From assembly GCA_021846565.1 (NCBI GenBank), contig JAJZWS010000029.1, positions 1-36,408 of the forward strand: a stretch of DNA of 36,408 nt, written 5' to 3'. Each line of letters begins with the position of its first letter. The stretch's first letter is position 1. The notes below the pieces were generated by a model. It was given only the letters and a program-made list of their open reading frames with translations. It was not told where the DNA came from and made no database searches. This DNA is from Bacillota bacterium. GTDB taxonomy: Bacteria > Bacillota > Sulfobacillia > Sulfobacillales > JAIMBI01. Below are positions 26,002 through 33,358 of this stretch, in pieces. The position numbers and the translations under genes are program-made.

Positions 26002-26139
26002 CTATACGACGGGCATCAGCACCACTGTGCCGTCATGCGCTGCAACCATCATGCTGTCGCCGGGGCCAATGCTCAGCGCCTCGCGTAGAGCCTTGGGAAC
26101 CACCACGTGGCCGTTTGGCCCCACGTGTACCGTCGTCAC
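26002..26139 (-). CDS. AbrB/SpoVT-type DNA-binding protein, 45 residues
   Basis: A short frame starts at GTG and reads VTTVHVGPNGHVVVPKALRE then ALSIGPGDSMMVAAHDGTVV, ending LMPVV. This is a complete swapped-hairpin AbrB domain: a GxxGxVxxPxxLRxxLxIxxGD core that dimerises to bind DNA. GAGGATGGA just upstream may serve as ribosome binding site. At 45 residues it is about the minimal size of MazE/AbrB-like antitoxins or transition-state regulators. No PIN or MazF toxin follows it on the same strand, which argues for a stand-alone regulator or an orphan antitoxin. It is divergent from the secretion/pilus operon, whose first gene starts 334 bases away, so regulation of that operon is possible but inferred. 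Confidence 0.72.
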   Translation of the reverse strand: MTTVHVGPNGHVVVPKALREALSIGPGDSMMVAAHDGTVVLMPVV

Positions 26140-26345
26140 TCCATGTCCATCCTCGTCTCACCTGGTGCCATCCCCACGGCGCCGGCACTCTCGCCCTGCC
26201 AAGCACGCGCCATGGTGGTCCACCGCCGTCGCAACGTGGTGTGGCGGTACCCGGAGCCCCGCCCATCGTGGCTGTTCTCCCCACACGCCGATTCGCGGGC
26301 GTCGCCTAAGGGAATCCCGTAGAGAGATCGAAATATGTCGAATCA

Positions 26346-26366
26346 GCGGTATTGCGCGAGTACCGC
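26346..26366. repeat. Short inverted repeat upstream of the secretion/pilus operon
   Basis: GCGGTA (26346-26351) and TACCGC (26361-26366) form a 6-bp inverted repeat with a nine-base spacer, about 110 bases before the first gene of the operon. It could be an operator half-site pair, but short repeats like this also occur by chance. No convincing -35/-10 pair was found in 26140-26473, although TATCAT (26436-26441) is -10-like. Confidence 0.25.
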
Positions 26367-26473
26367 GGCCTGAACGGTGTCGACGCGTCTAAAGTCGTAT
26401 GGCGATTAAACACGAAATATCCGGAGCTATGTCGATATCATCGGCCGTGAGCGTGGTGAGAGGAGGCAGTGCA

Positions 26474-26707
26474 ATGCCAACAGCCAACATCTTGTCGGCG
26501 CTGACGCGCATCACGGGTCTGCTGGTCACCGTCGCGGGGGGCTTGTTCACGCTGGTCATGGTCTATGGCGGCATCCGATTCATGACGGCATCCAGTCCAC
26601 GCAGCGTCGAGGGGGCCAAAAGTGTCATGGCGCGCGCCGCCTTGGGCCTGCTGCTGATCCTGATGGTGGACGTGGTCAAGAACCTGCTCACGTTTATCGC
26701 CAAGTGA
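26474..26707 (+). CDS. VirB2/TrbC-like pilin subunit
   Basis: The 77-residue protein has two hydrophobic helices (about residues 12-35 and 53-72) separated by a short polar loop (TASSPRSVEGAKSVMAR). This is the layout of VirB2/TrbC-type conjugative pilins and of the pilin-like subunits in Gram-positive and CPR type IV systems; helix 1 ends in the characteristic VMVYGGIRFMTA. Start: ATG with a perfect AGAGGAGG seven bases upstream; an in-frame ATG at 26399 lacks a site. It is the first gene of the operon, and its stop overlaps the next start (TGATG). It has no Flp-type prepilin cleavage motif. It would be the main fibre or channel subunit; that is an inference. Confidence 0.78.
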   Translation: MPTANILSALTRITGLLVTVAGGLFTLVMVYGGIRFMTASSPRSVEGAKSVMARAALGLLLILMVDVVKNLLTFIAK

Positions 26708-27462
26708 TGAACCCGGTGTTGTTGTTCCTGCAGTACTTGGACGGGCTGGTCGTGGGGGGCGTCACGGCTGGGGCGCAGGCGGCGCTCACGCAGGTCGTGT
26801 TTTTCCCCCTCACCTGGACCGGCCCCGCCGTGAGGCTGCTGACGTGGTCGCGCGACCTGGCGGGCGGGGCCATGGGTGGGGCGTTGGTGGTGGCGGCGAT
26901 TACGGCGGTATGGCCAGGGCTTATGCGGCATGCGCCGTCGGGCCCTTGGTCCGCGATCCTGGTTCGTGCCGCGCTGGGAGCCGTGGTGATGGGGGCGCTG
27001 CCCAGTTTCATGACGCTGCTGCTCACGCTGAACAACACGGTGCTGGCGGCGCTGCTTCAGGGATCGGCTGCGGGAGCGGTGCACTGGTCGGCGGGAGCGC
27101 TCTTGCTGTCACCGCTGTTGGCTCTGGGCCTCGTGGGCGTCCTGGCCGGCCTAGTGCTGTATCTGTCGCTATGGTTCGTCGTCCGGTCCGTGTATGTGTA
27201 CTGGCTGGCCGCGTGGCTGCCTTGGGCCGCATTGGGCTTCGTGGCCACCGGAGACCCGGCGGTGTTGTGGCGGCCCTTCCGGCGCCTTTTGGCCATGGTG
27301 CTGGTGCAGACAGCCCAGGCGGCGGGGTGGTGGATCACCGTGCGGCTGGTGATGGAAGCGGCCTCGTTCGGGGGTCTGTTGGTAGCCGCCGGCGGTCTGT
27401 GGTTTCTCACGCGCATTCCTAACGAGGTGGCACGGCTGGGAGGCGAACGCACGTTGTGGTGA
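26707..27462 (+). CDS. VirB6/TrbL-like polytopic membrane protein
   Basis: This ~251-residue protein is almost wholly hydrophobic, with about six or seven predicted membrane helices (including VLVVAAITAVWPGL-like, LALGLVGVLAGLVLYLSLWF, and a final GLLVAAGGLWFLTRIP). Its position between a VirB2-like and a VirB3/PrgI-like gene, its size and its topology fit VirB6/TrbL, the inner-membrane channel component of type IV secretion. Sequence conservation in that family is low, so the call rests mainly on context. The ATG shares its A with the upstream stop codon, and no ribosome binding site is visible. Translation therefore probably depends on coupling to the pilin gene. Confidence 0.65.
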   Translation: MNPVLLFLQYLDGLVVGGVTAGAQAALTQVVFFPLTWTGPAVRLLTWSRDLAGGAMGGALVVAAITAVWPGLMRHAPSGPWSAILVRAALGAVVMGALPSFMTLLLTLNNTVLAALLQGSAAGAVHWSAGALLLSPLLALGLVGVLAGLVLYLSLWFVVRSVYVYWLAAWLPWAALGFVATGDPAVLWRPFRRLLAMVLVQTAQAAGWWITVRLVMEAASFGGLLVAAGGLWFLTRIPNEVARLGGERTLW

Positions 27463-27728
27463 GGCGAGAAATTCCCTTGCCGTTGCCCAGCGAGGCGGGG
27501 GCGCTTTTGGGCATCAGCCTGGGCGACGCCCTGGTGCTGGCGGTAGGGATTGGGCTGGCAGGGATGGTCTACGCGGCGGGGTCGGGCCATGGATGGCCCT
27601 GGGCGGCGGCTGTGGGGGCGATGGCGGTCGTCGCCCTGGTGCGGATGGATCGCGATCCGTTGTGGATGCATGTCGGGTGGTGGGGCTGGTACCACGTGAC
27701 CCCGCAGCGTTTCATCGCGGAGGCCTGA
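27456..27728 (+). CDS. PrgI/VirB3-like membrane protein
   Basis: The 90-residue protein starts VVRREIPLPLPSEAGALLGI. Two adjacent membrane helices follow (about 25-40 and 47-62), then a short C-terminus reading DPLWMHVGWWGWYHVTPQR. This matches the PrgI family of Gram-positive conjugation systems, in which PrgI is the VirB3 counterpart placed just before the VirB4 ATPase. The order here is the same. The GTG start overlaps the upstream gene by seven bases. A 59-base gap to the next gene is the only real gap in the operon. Confidence 0.7.
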   Translation: MVRREIPLPLPSEAGALLGISLGDALVLAVGIGLAGMVYAAGSGHGWPWAAAVGAMAVVALVRMDRDPLWMHVGWWGWYHVTPQRFIAEA

Positions 27729-27787
27729 GCGAAACGCGGCACCCAGCCGCCGACCGCAAGGTTAAATCGGAAAGGGGAGTCAATAAG

Positions 27788-28408
27788 GTGGTCAAAATGA
27801 CGGCCGGAATGCGCCGGCTGTACCCGCTCCGGGCCATTGGCGGCGGGATGTGTTTGTTGGAACGGGATCGGTTCGTGGCGGTGCTGGAGGTGACGCCCGT
27901 GGGCTTTGCTTTAAAGAGCGAGCGCGAGCGCTATGCGCTCGTGCTGCAGTTCACCAACTTCCTGAATGGGCTCAGCTTTCCAATCCAGGTTCTGATTCGT
28001 ACGGACCGTCTGCGCTTGGATGAGTACCTGGCCGAAGTCAAGTCCCAAGAAAATCAGCTCGAGCCGCACCTCCGGCCGGCTTTGGCAGATTACATCCGGT
28101 TCCTGCAGGAGTCGGCGACCAGCGAGCATCTGCTGCGGCGTCGGTTTTTCCTGGTGCTTTCTTGGCAGGGGCAGGATTCCCGCAGCCGGCCACTCAAGCG
28201 GGGGGAGGTGTTGTGGGACGAGGCACAGATGGAATTGACCCGGCGCCACGCGGCCGTGGCGGAAGGGTTGCGTCCCGCAGGGGTCCGCATTCGCCAGCTG
28301 CCCACCGAGGAATTGTACGACTTTGTGTTTTCGGCACTGTCGGCGGCCGAGCTGCCCAAGGAGGTGAATTGGTCGTGGGACGTCGCGCCTTGGCCCGAGG
28401 ACTCATAG
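27788..28408 (+). CDS. VirB4/TraC N-terminal-domain-like protein
   Basis: The 206-residue protein has the pattern of the stand-alone 'TraC-like' proteins that precede VirB4 in Gram-positive type IV systems: a short beta-strand region (FVAVLEVTPVGFALKSERER), then FTNFLNGLSFPIQVLIRTDR and a helical LDEYLAEVKSQENQLE segment. In many VirB4 proteins this part is the N-terminal domain; here it is a separate gene. No Walker motifs are present. The GTG start has AAAGGGGAG upstream; upstream in-frame sequence to 27593 overlaps the prgI gene and was excluded. It overlaps virB4 by 34 bases. Confidence 0.72.
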   Translation: MVKMTAGMRRLYPLRAIGGGMCLLERDRFVAVLEVTPVGFALKSERERYALVLQFTNFLNGLSFPIQVLIRTDRLRLDEYLAEVKSQENQLEPHLRPALADYIRFLQESATSEHLLRRRFFLVLSWQGQDSRSRPLKRGEVLWDEAQMELTRRHAAVAEGLRPAGVRIRQLPTEELYDFVFSALSAAELPKEVNWSWDVAPWPEDS

Positions 28409-30042
28409 CCGACGAGAACTCGGACGACACGGAGCGCCGCCGTCGGCTGGGGTCCGTGTGGCCCGACTCGATTGAAGTCCTCCCGGATGCCTTGGCTATA
28501 GACGACCGATGGATACGGGTGCTGGGGGTGCGGGGCTGGCCGCGCGAGGTGCGCGCCGGATGGTGGCGCCCCCTGTTGGAGGCGCCTTTCGCTCACGTCG
28601 TGGTGCTGGGCATCGAGCCCCTGGGGTCGGAAGAACAGGTGGCCCGCCTCACCCGGCGGCTCATCTGGCACCAGGGAGCGGAGCGCTCGCGGGCTCAGCT
28701 GGGGCGGTTGCCGGACGCGGCCAGCCAAACCGCGCTGGCCGACGCGGAGGAACTGCGAAGGGAAATCGCTCGCGGGGCGACCCGGCTGTTGCGCGTAGGA
28801 TTGGCGGTGGTGCTGCAGGCACCGACGCAGGCCGAGCTGGACCGGCGTAGCCATCAGGTGATGACCTTGGCTGAAAGCCTCATGATGCCGCTCCGGCGGT
28901 GCCGCTTTCAGCAGGCGGACATTTTTCGCAGCGTCCTGCCCGGGGGCTTTCCGTCCTACGGGGCGCGTGAAATGGACAGCCGTGCCGCCGCCACACTTTT
29001 TCCTTGGATGGGGGACGATGTGCAGCATCCCCATGGACAGGTTTGGGGGGAGAACCCGCTCACGAAAAGCCTGGTGGTGGTGGACCGCGAGCGCCTGCCC
29101 GCGCCGCACAGCCTCACCGTGGCATGGTCCGGAGCCGGCAAGAGCTTCGCGACCAAGGTTCTTATCCTGCGGGCCAGGTACCATGGGCTGCCGGTAATGG
29201 TGGTGGATCCCGAGGGTGAGTACGGTTCGCTGGCGGATCCGTCCCACGTCGTGCATGTGGGCCACGGAGCCGGCCTAAACCCGCTGGCGCTGTATGACGA
29301 AAGCTCGGCGGAGCGTTCCCGCCGGGCCAACTTCGTGGTGCGGTGGTTGGAGACGATGGGGACGCGTCTACCCCGGCGGATGGCCGAAACGGTCAAGGCG
29401 GACCTCGCGACCTCGGACGAGACGGCGCCCAGCGCTTGGCTGGCCCGCCTGGCGCTGGCCGACAGTGCCACCGCCGAACGCGTGGGACCCGCCGTGCGGG
29501 AATGGCTGTCCGTGATGGGGGAGTCCATGAAGCCATTCCCCGACGATGGCATTACCGTGGTGGACCTGTCACGGCTGCCGCCCAGTCTCACGATGGCCGC
29601 GTACCTGGTAACGGTGGAGCACGTGGTCGCGACGCTGTACCAGGGCGCGCCCCGGTGGGTGGTGTTCGACGAGGCGTGGCACCTCTTGGCGAACCCGCAG
29701 CTGGCGCCGTATCTGGAAGAGTTGTACCGCCGGGCGCGGAAGTGGCACACCGCGCTCACGCTGGTGACCCAGGATGCTCACGATGCATTGCGCTCGGTGT
29801 CAGCGCAGGTGTGCCTGCGCAACAGTCCACTGGTGTTGCTGCTGCGACCGCATCCCGACGCCGTACCGGAACTGGCCCAGGTTTTCCATCTCACCAAGCC
29901 GGAGACGGCGCTGTTGGAAGGGTCTGCGGTCGGGGAGGGCCTCCTGATGGTGGATCGCGATCGCATTCCGATTCGGATTCTGGCCAGTCCTTTAGAAACA
30001 CGTCTCATCAAGGAGGGAGAAGCTCGTGCCCGTGCCGATTAA
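28375..30042 (+). CDS. virB4: VirB4-family type IV secretion ATPase
   Basis: The ~555-residue protein is a VirB4/TraC-type AAA+ motor that powers assembly or substrate transfer at the inner membrane. Walker A is AWSGAGKSF (about residues 250-258); the canonical first Gly of GxxxxGKS is Ala here. The strand after it is VMVVDPEGEYGSL, typical of VirB4. Walker B is WVVFDEAWHLL (about 428-438), followed by the TLVTQDAHD sensor-like block and the arginine-rich YRRARKW. The N-terminal part lacks the strands supplied by the preceding gene, so the two proteins probably work together. The GTG start was chosen because AAGGAGG (28358-28364) lies ten bases upstream; TTG at 28369 is an alternative. Confidence 0.88.
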   Translation: MGRRALARGLIADENSDDTERRRRLGSVWPDSIEVLPDALAIDDRWIRVLGVRGWPREVRAGWWRPLLEAPFAHVVVLGIEPLGSEEQVARLTRRLIWHQGAERSRAQLGRLPDAASQTALADAEELRREIARGATRLLRVGLAVVLQAPTQAELDRRSHQVMTLAESLMMPLRRCRFQQADIFRSVLPGGFPSYGAREMDSRAAATLFPWMGDDVQHPHGQVWGENPLTKSLVVVDRERLPAPHSLTVAWSGAGKSFATKVLILRARYHGLPVMVVDPEGEYGSLADPSHVVHVGHGAGLNPLALYDESSAERSRRANFVVRWLETMGTRLPRRMAETVKADLATSDETAPSAWLARLALADSATAERVGPAVREWLSVMGESMKPFPDDGITVVDLSRLPPSLTMAAYLVTVEHVVATLYQGAPRWVVFDEAWHLLANPQLAPYLEELYRRARKWHTALTLVTQDAHDALRSVSAQVCLRNSPLVLLLRPHPDAVPELAQVFHLTKPETALLEGSAVGEGLLMVDRDRIPIRILASPLETRLIKEGEARARAD

Positions 30043-30559
30043 GGTGTCCGCGACACGGTTGGTGCTGCCTGCGGCCGGCCTCCTGCTGGCCGCGGCCAGC
30101 GTGTACAGTGCACATCAGCAAGCGCCGGTTTGGGTGCTGGCACGCGCCGTGCCGGCCGGCAGCGCGCTGTCGCCGAGCGATTTCCGCCAAGTGGCCCAGG
30201 TGACGACGGCGGGCCCACCCGCGCATGCCGTGGCGCGGGTCAACCTGGAGCCCGGTCAGACCGTAGTAGGCGCGGACTTTCGCTCGACGGTGCACGGTGC
30301 GGCGCCGGGAGCCACGTTGTCGGTCGCGCTTGACAGCGTGGCGCTGGCGGGGATCACGGCCGGGGACCGGGTCGAGTTTGCCGTCGTCGGGCGGCAGGGA
30401 TCCTGGATTTCGCCCCCGGTTGTCGTCACGGCGCTCGTGGCAGGGGCCTATGGCGGCGCCGGCAGCGTGACGCTCACGGCCCCGATGCCGGTGTTGACCG
30501 CATTGGTGCAGCACAACCTGGGGTCGGCCAGCGTGATTAACCTGGGGCCGACGCCATGA
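30026..30559 (+). CDS. SAF-domain protein, CpaB/RcpC-like
   Basis: The 177-residue protein has one N-terminal membrane helix (about residues 12-29), then an SAF domain. The SAF pattern reads VWVLARAVPAGSALSPSDFR (residues 35-54) and LEPGQTVVGADFRS. The next block, ALDSVALAGITAGDRVEFAV, resembles the RcpC/CpaB 'G-x-x-x-GDRVDV' region. CpaB/RcpC is the periplasmic or extracytoplasmic assembly factor of Tad/Flp pili. It is shorter than typical CpaB (about 250-300 residues). The GTG start has AAGGAGGGA upstream and overlaps virB4 by 17 bases, directly linking the type IV secretion part to the Tad part of the operon. Confidence 0.75.
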   Translation: MPVPIKVSATRLVLPAAGLLLAAASVYSAHQQAPVWVLARAVPAGSALSPSDFRQVAQVTTAGPPAHAVARVNLEPGQTVVGADFRSTVHGAAPGATLSVALDSVALAGITAGDRVEFAVVGRQGSWISPPVVVTALVAGAYGGAGSVTLTAPMPVLTALVQHNLGSASVINLGPTP

Positions 30560-31533
30560 GCGCCTGGTCGCAGGTGGTGGTCGGCACCACTCACAGCGAG
30601 TTGCGCACCATGAGCGAGGCCTCGGGTGCCGCGGTGGTGGACTCGTGCGCGGCCTTAGAGGCGCAGCTGGCCGACCCCGGCACGCAGGGCGCTGTGGTCA
30701 CGCAGGACCTGGAAGGGTTGTCGGTAGAGCGGGTGCGCCGCTGGGCGGCCGACCACGCCGTCGCCGTATGGCTGGAGGAGGCGCCGCCCCCGGCGTGGCG
30801 GGCGCTGCCCAGCAGTGTGACCGTCTGGCATGGCGAGTTGACCGAGCCTACCCTGGCCGCCTGGGTCGAGACCCTCGTGTCGCCCTCCGGCTTTGGCGAA
30901 GACGGGCATGTGCTGGGGGTGGTGGGCTTGGCCGGCGGCGTGGGGACGACCACGGCGGCGTGGGTGTGGGGGCAGCAATGGGCGGCGCGCCAGGCGCCCG
31001 TGCTGTGGGTCGACGCCGACTGGGCGCAGGGGGGACTGACGGAAAAACTGGCGCCCACGCTTTGGCGCGACCGCCGCCCGCCGCGCCCCGTGGCTTGTCG
31101 CGGTGGCACACTCCTGCCTTCCCCCGCCCCGTGGGAACTGACGCCGCCACCCGAGGACGCCGAGGCGCCGTCCGTGGTGGCCGCGAAGGTCGGAGTGGTG
31201 GTGGTGGATCTGGGACGGGATCTGCGCGCGTGGACGGCGGCGCGGTGGGCGGCCCTGGCGGACCACGTGGTGGTGATCGGTCATCCCGAGCAGGGGGAGC
31301 GTGCCGTGGAAGTGGTTGGCCTGCTGCGTGAGTTGCATCCCGGTGTCGAGATAGCCGTGAAGGGGACGGTGCTGCCCGGACGCCATCGGGGGCTGGCCAG
31401 CGCGCTGCCTGAGGGATGGCCGGGAGGACCCCGGGCCGCGTCGGAACGACGAGAAGGAGGTGTCCCATGGCACGACTGGTTTCAGAAGAAGGCGGCCGCC
31501 GCTTTCAACCGCTCCACGCACGGGAGCCGGTGA
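30556..31533 (+). CDS. CpaE/TadZ-like ATPase homologue
   Basis: The 325-residue protein has an N-terminal receiver-like or degenerate domain (about residues 1-110). A ParA/MinD-type P-loop region follows: LAGGVGTTTAAWVWG (residues 125-139), DADWAQGG and VVVVDLGRDL. The lysines of the ParA deviant Walker A are replaced (AGGVGTTT rather than KGGVGKT). This is common in CpaE/TadZ, which localise Tad pilus machinery. It overlaps the SAF gene by four bases. The C-terminal 22 codons overlap the start of tadA by 67 bases in another frame. Confidence 0.82.
   Translation: MSAWSQVVVGTTHSELRTMSEASGAAVVDSCAALEAQLADPGTQGAVVTQDLEGLSVERVRRWAADHAVAVWLEEAPPPAWRALPSSVTVWHGELTEPTLAAWVETLVSPSGFGEDGHVLGVVGLAGGVGTTTAAWVWGQQWAARQAPVLWVDADWAQGGLTEKLAPTLWRDRRPPRPVACRGGTLLPSPAPWELTPPPEDAEAPSVVAAKVGVVVVDLGRDLRAWTAARWAALADHVVVIGHPEQGERAVEVVGLLRELHPGVEIAVKGTVLPGRHRGLASALPEGWPGGPRAASERREGGVPWHDWFQKKAAAAFNRSTHGSR
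31454..31460 (+). promoter_or_regulatory. Ribosome binding site of tadA inside the upstream gene
   Basis: AAGGAGG lies six bases before ATG 31467, inside the 3' end of the CpaE-like gene. Its quality decides the start of tadA and confirms the 67-base out-of-frame overlap between the two genes. Confidence 0.85.
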
Positions 31534-32654
31534 CCAACCTGGCGGAGGTGAGTACGCGGGTGGTTCGTGAAGTGGAAGCCCGGCAGCCCGGTCAACTGGG
31601 GTACCTGGTGTGGACCGAGGAGCGTCTGGCGGCACTGGGGCGCGCGGTGGACGACTTGTTGGACGAATTGGACACGGAGGTGGGGGTGCGGCCGTTGGTG
31701 CGTCGCTCGGTGTTGAATCAACTGACCGGGCTTGGGGCGCTGGATGCGCTGCTGCTGGACGACCGCGTCACCGAGATCATGGTCAACCGCGCCGACGAGG
31801 TGATGGTGGAGCGGGGTGGTGTGTTGGAGCGCGTGCCATCGGTCTTTGCGGATGAAGCAGAGGTGGCGGCGTTGGCCCAGCGGCTGGCGGCCCGAGCCGG
31901 GCGCGATCTCACGACCGAACATCCGATGGCGGACGCCCGCCTGTCCGATGGATCCCGGATCTCCGTCATCCTGCCTCCTGTGAGCCGATACCCAGCCGTC
32001 GCCATCCGACGAACCCCGGAGCACCCGCCGGAGATCGACGATCTGCTCGCCAGCGGCGCGGTGACGCCCGAGGTGTGGCGGTTTTTGAGCGAGGCGGTGG
32101 CCGGACGCGCCAATGTGGTGGTAGCTGGCGGTGCCGGGGCTGGCAAGACGCATCTGCTGCGCCTCCTCATCGGGGCCGTCCCCGACGACCAGCGGCTGGT
32201 AATCATTGAGGATGTGCGCGAGCTAGACCTGACCCGGGCGGGGGTCGTGTCGCTCGAAAGCTCTGGCCGATACACCACGCATGACCTGGTGGTGCAGGCC
32301 CTTCGGATGCGGCCCGACCGCATCGTGGTGGGGGAGGTGCGGGCCCAGGAAGCTTTGGACCTCATTGAGGCCATGGCCACCGGCCATCCCGGCAGCTTTA
32401 CGACGGTGCACAGCCCGGGGCCGGGGTTGGACACGGTGTACCGCCTGGCACGGGCCGCGCTGCGCAGCGGCACCCCCCTGTCGTTCGACGTCCTGTGCCA
32501 GCAGATCCTGCGGGCGGTCGACGTCATCGTGTTTGTCGCGCGCACCGCCCAAGGCGCTCGGCACGTGGCGGAAGTGGACGGGATTGTGGAGGGCAGCGTG
32601 CAGCCGCACTTTCGGCGGGATGGGCTGGATCAATTGGTGCGGGTGGGTCCGTGA
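31467..32654 (+). CDS. tadA: CpaF/TadA-type secretion ATPase (VirB11/GspE superfamily)
   Basis: The 395-residue ATPase of Tad/Flp pilus systems should drive assembly at the cytoplasmic face. The N-terminal domain has LDALLLDDRVTEIMVNRADE (residues 92-111), typical of CpaF. The Walker A is GGAGAGKT (221-228). Walker B-type IIEDV (246-250), the Asp/Glu box MRPDRIVVGEVRAQEALDLI and the His box TGHPGSFTTVHSPG are all intact. The ATG with a perfect AAGGAGG was chosen over in-frame upstream codons. Because a VirB4 is also encoded in the operon, the machine would have two ATPases. The His box reads TVHSPGPG where most CpaF have TIHANSP. It shares four bases with tadB. Confidence 0.93.
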   Translation: MARLVSEEGGRRFQPLHAREPVTNLAEVSTRVVREVEARQPGQLGYLVWTEERLAALGRAVDDLLDELDTEVGVRPLVRRSVLNQLTGLGALDALLLDDRVTEIMVNRADEVMVERGGVLERVPSVFADEAEVAALAQRLAARAGRDLTTEHPMADARLSDGSRISVILPPVSRYPAVAIRRTPEHPPEIDDLLASGAVTPEVWRFLSEAVAGRANVVVAGGAGAGKTHLLRLLIGAVPDDQRLVIIEDVRELDLTRAGVVSLESSGRYTTHDLVVQALRMRPDRIVVGEVRAQEALDLIEAMATGHPGSFTTVHSPGPGLDTVYRLARAALRSGTPLSFDVLCQQILRAVDVIVFVARTAQGARHVAEVDGIVEGSVQPHFRRDGLDQLVRVGP

Positions 32655-33358
32655 ACCCGAGTCAGGCGTGGGGGTGGTGGGTGGCGGCCGCGGTGGCGGG
32701 GGGGCTGACGGCCGCCCGCCGCAGCGGCTGGCAGGCGGCACTGGGTGCGCTGGTGGGGCTCGGGCTCGGGTCCTGGGCCTTCGCGCTTGGGGGGATGCTG
32801 CTGGGAGTGGGGTACCAGACGGCTCAGCGGTGGCGTCAGCACTGGGCGGTGCGGGACGAGTGGGACTCGGAGGTGGAACAATTTCTGGAGCAGCTCCTGC
32901 TGGTGGCCGAAGCCGAGCCCTCGCTGGCGCGCGCGGTCGACCGGGCGTTGCCGCCGCACCTGCGGCCGCTGGCGCGGAGGCTGGACACCCTGGGTAAGCA
33001 ACTGGCCGCGGTGTGGCCGGTGCCGGCGCTGAGCCAGGCGTCGCGGGCGTGGCAGGTGCTGGCGCAGCATGGGGGGTCCGTGGGGGCCGTGGCCCACCAA
33101 ATGCTGGCTCAGCTGCGGCTGGACCGGCGGCTGCGCTGGGAGCGGGCGGCGGCCCTGGCCGGTGGCCGCGGCACGGTCAGCCTGCTGGCCGCAGCGCCGC
33201 TGGGCGTGGTGCTCCTGTTCTGGGGGATGGTGCCGAGTTTCTACACGGTCATGGTGACCACGGCCCCCGGTCAGGCGGCGATGATTCTGGCGGGCGGGGT
33301 CGGGTGGGGCGTTCTGGGGCTGGCCCATCGCGAGCGGGAGGAGGGGGGCCGTGCCTGA
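32651..33358 (+). CDS. tadB: TadB-like platform protein (T2SSF domain)
   Basis: The 235-residue inner-membrane protein has two N-terminal hydrophobic segments (about residues 9-25 and 28-52). A cytoplasmic helical part follows: VEQFLEQLLLVAEAEPSLARA ... LAQHGGSVGAVAHQMLAQLR. Two C-terminal helices close the protein. The cytoplasmic part is the short GspF/T2SSF-type helical bundle seen in TadB. It is shorter than most TadB (about 300 residues). The GTG start overlaps the tadA stop (GTGA). With TadC it would form the inner-membrane platform on which TadA acts. In-frame sequence back to 32495 is a shadow of tadA. Confidence 0.78.
   Translation: MNPSQAWGWWVAAAVAGGLTAARRSGWQAALGALVGLGLGSWAFALGGMLLGVGYQTAQRWRQHWAVRDEWDSEVEQFLEQLLLVAEAEPSLARAVDRALPPHLRPLARRLDTLGKQLAAVWPVPALSQASRAWQVLAQHGGSVGAVAHQMLAQLRLDRRLRWERAAALAGGRGTVSLLAAAPLGVVLLFWGMVPSFYTVMVTTAPGQAAMILAGGVGWGVLGLAHREREEGGRA

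Noticed and set aside
25578-26088. Overlapping plus-strand frames (122 and 129 codons) before the operon
   Set aside because: No motifs, no ribosome binding sites, and they are antisense to the AbrB gene at the right end.
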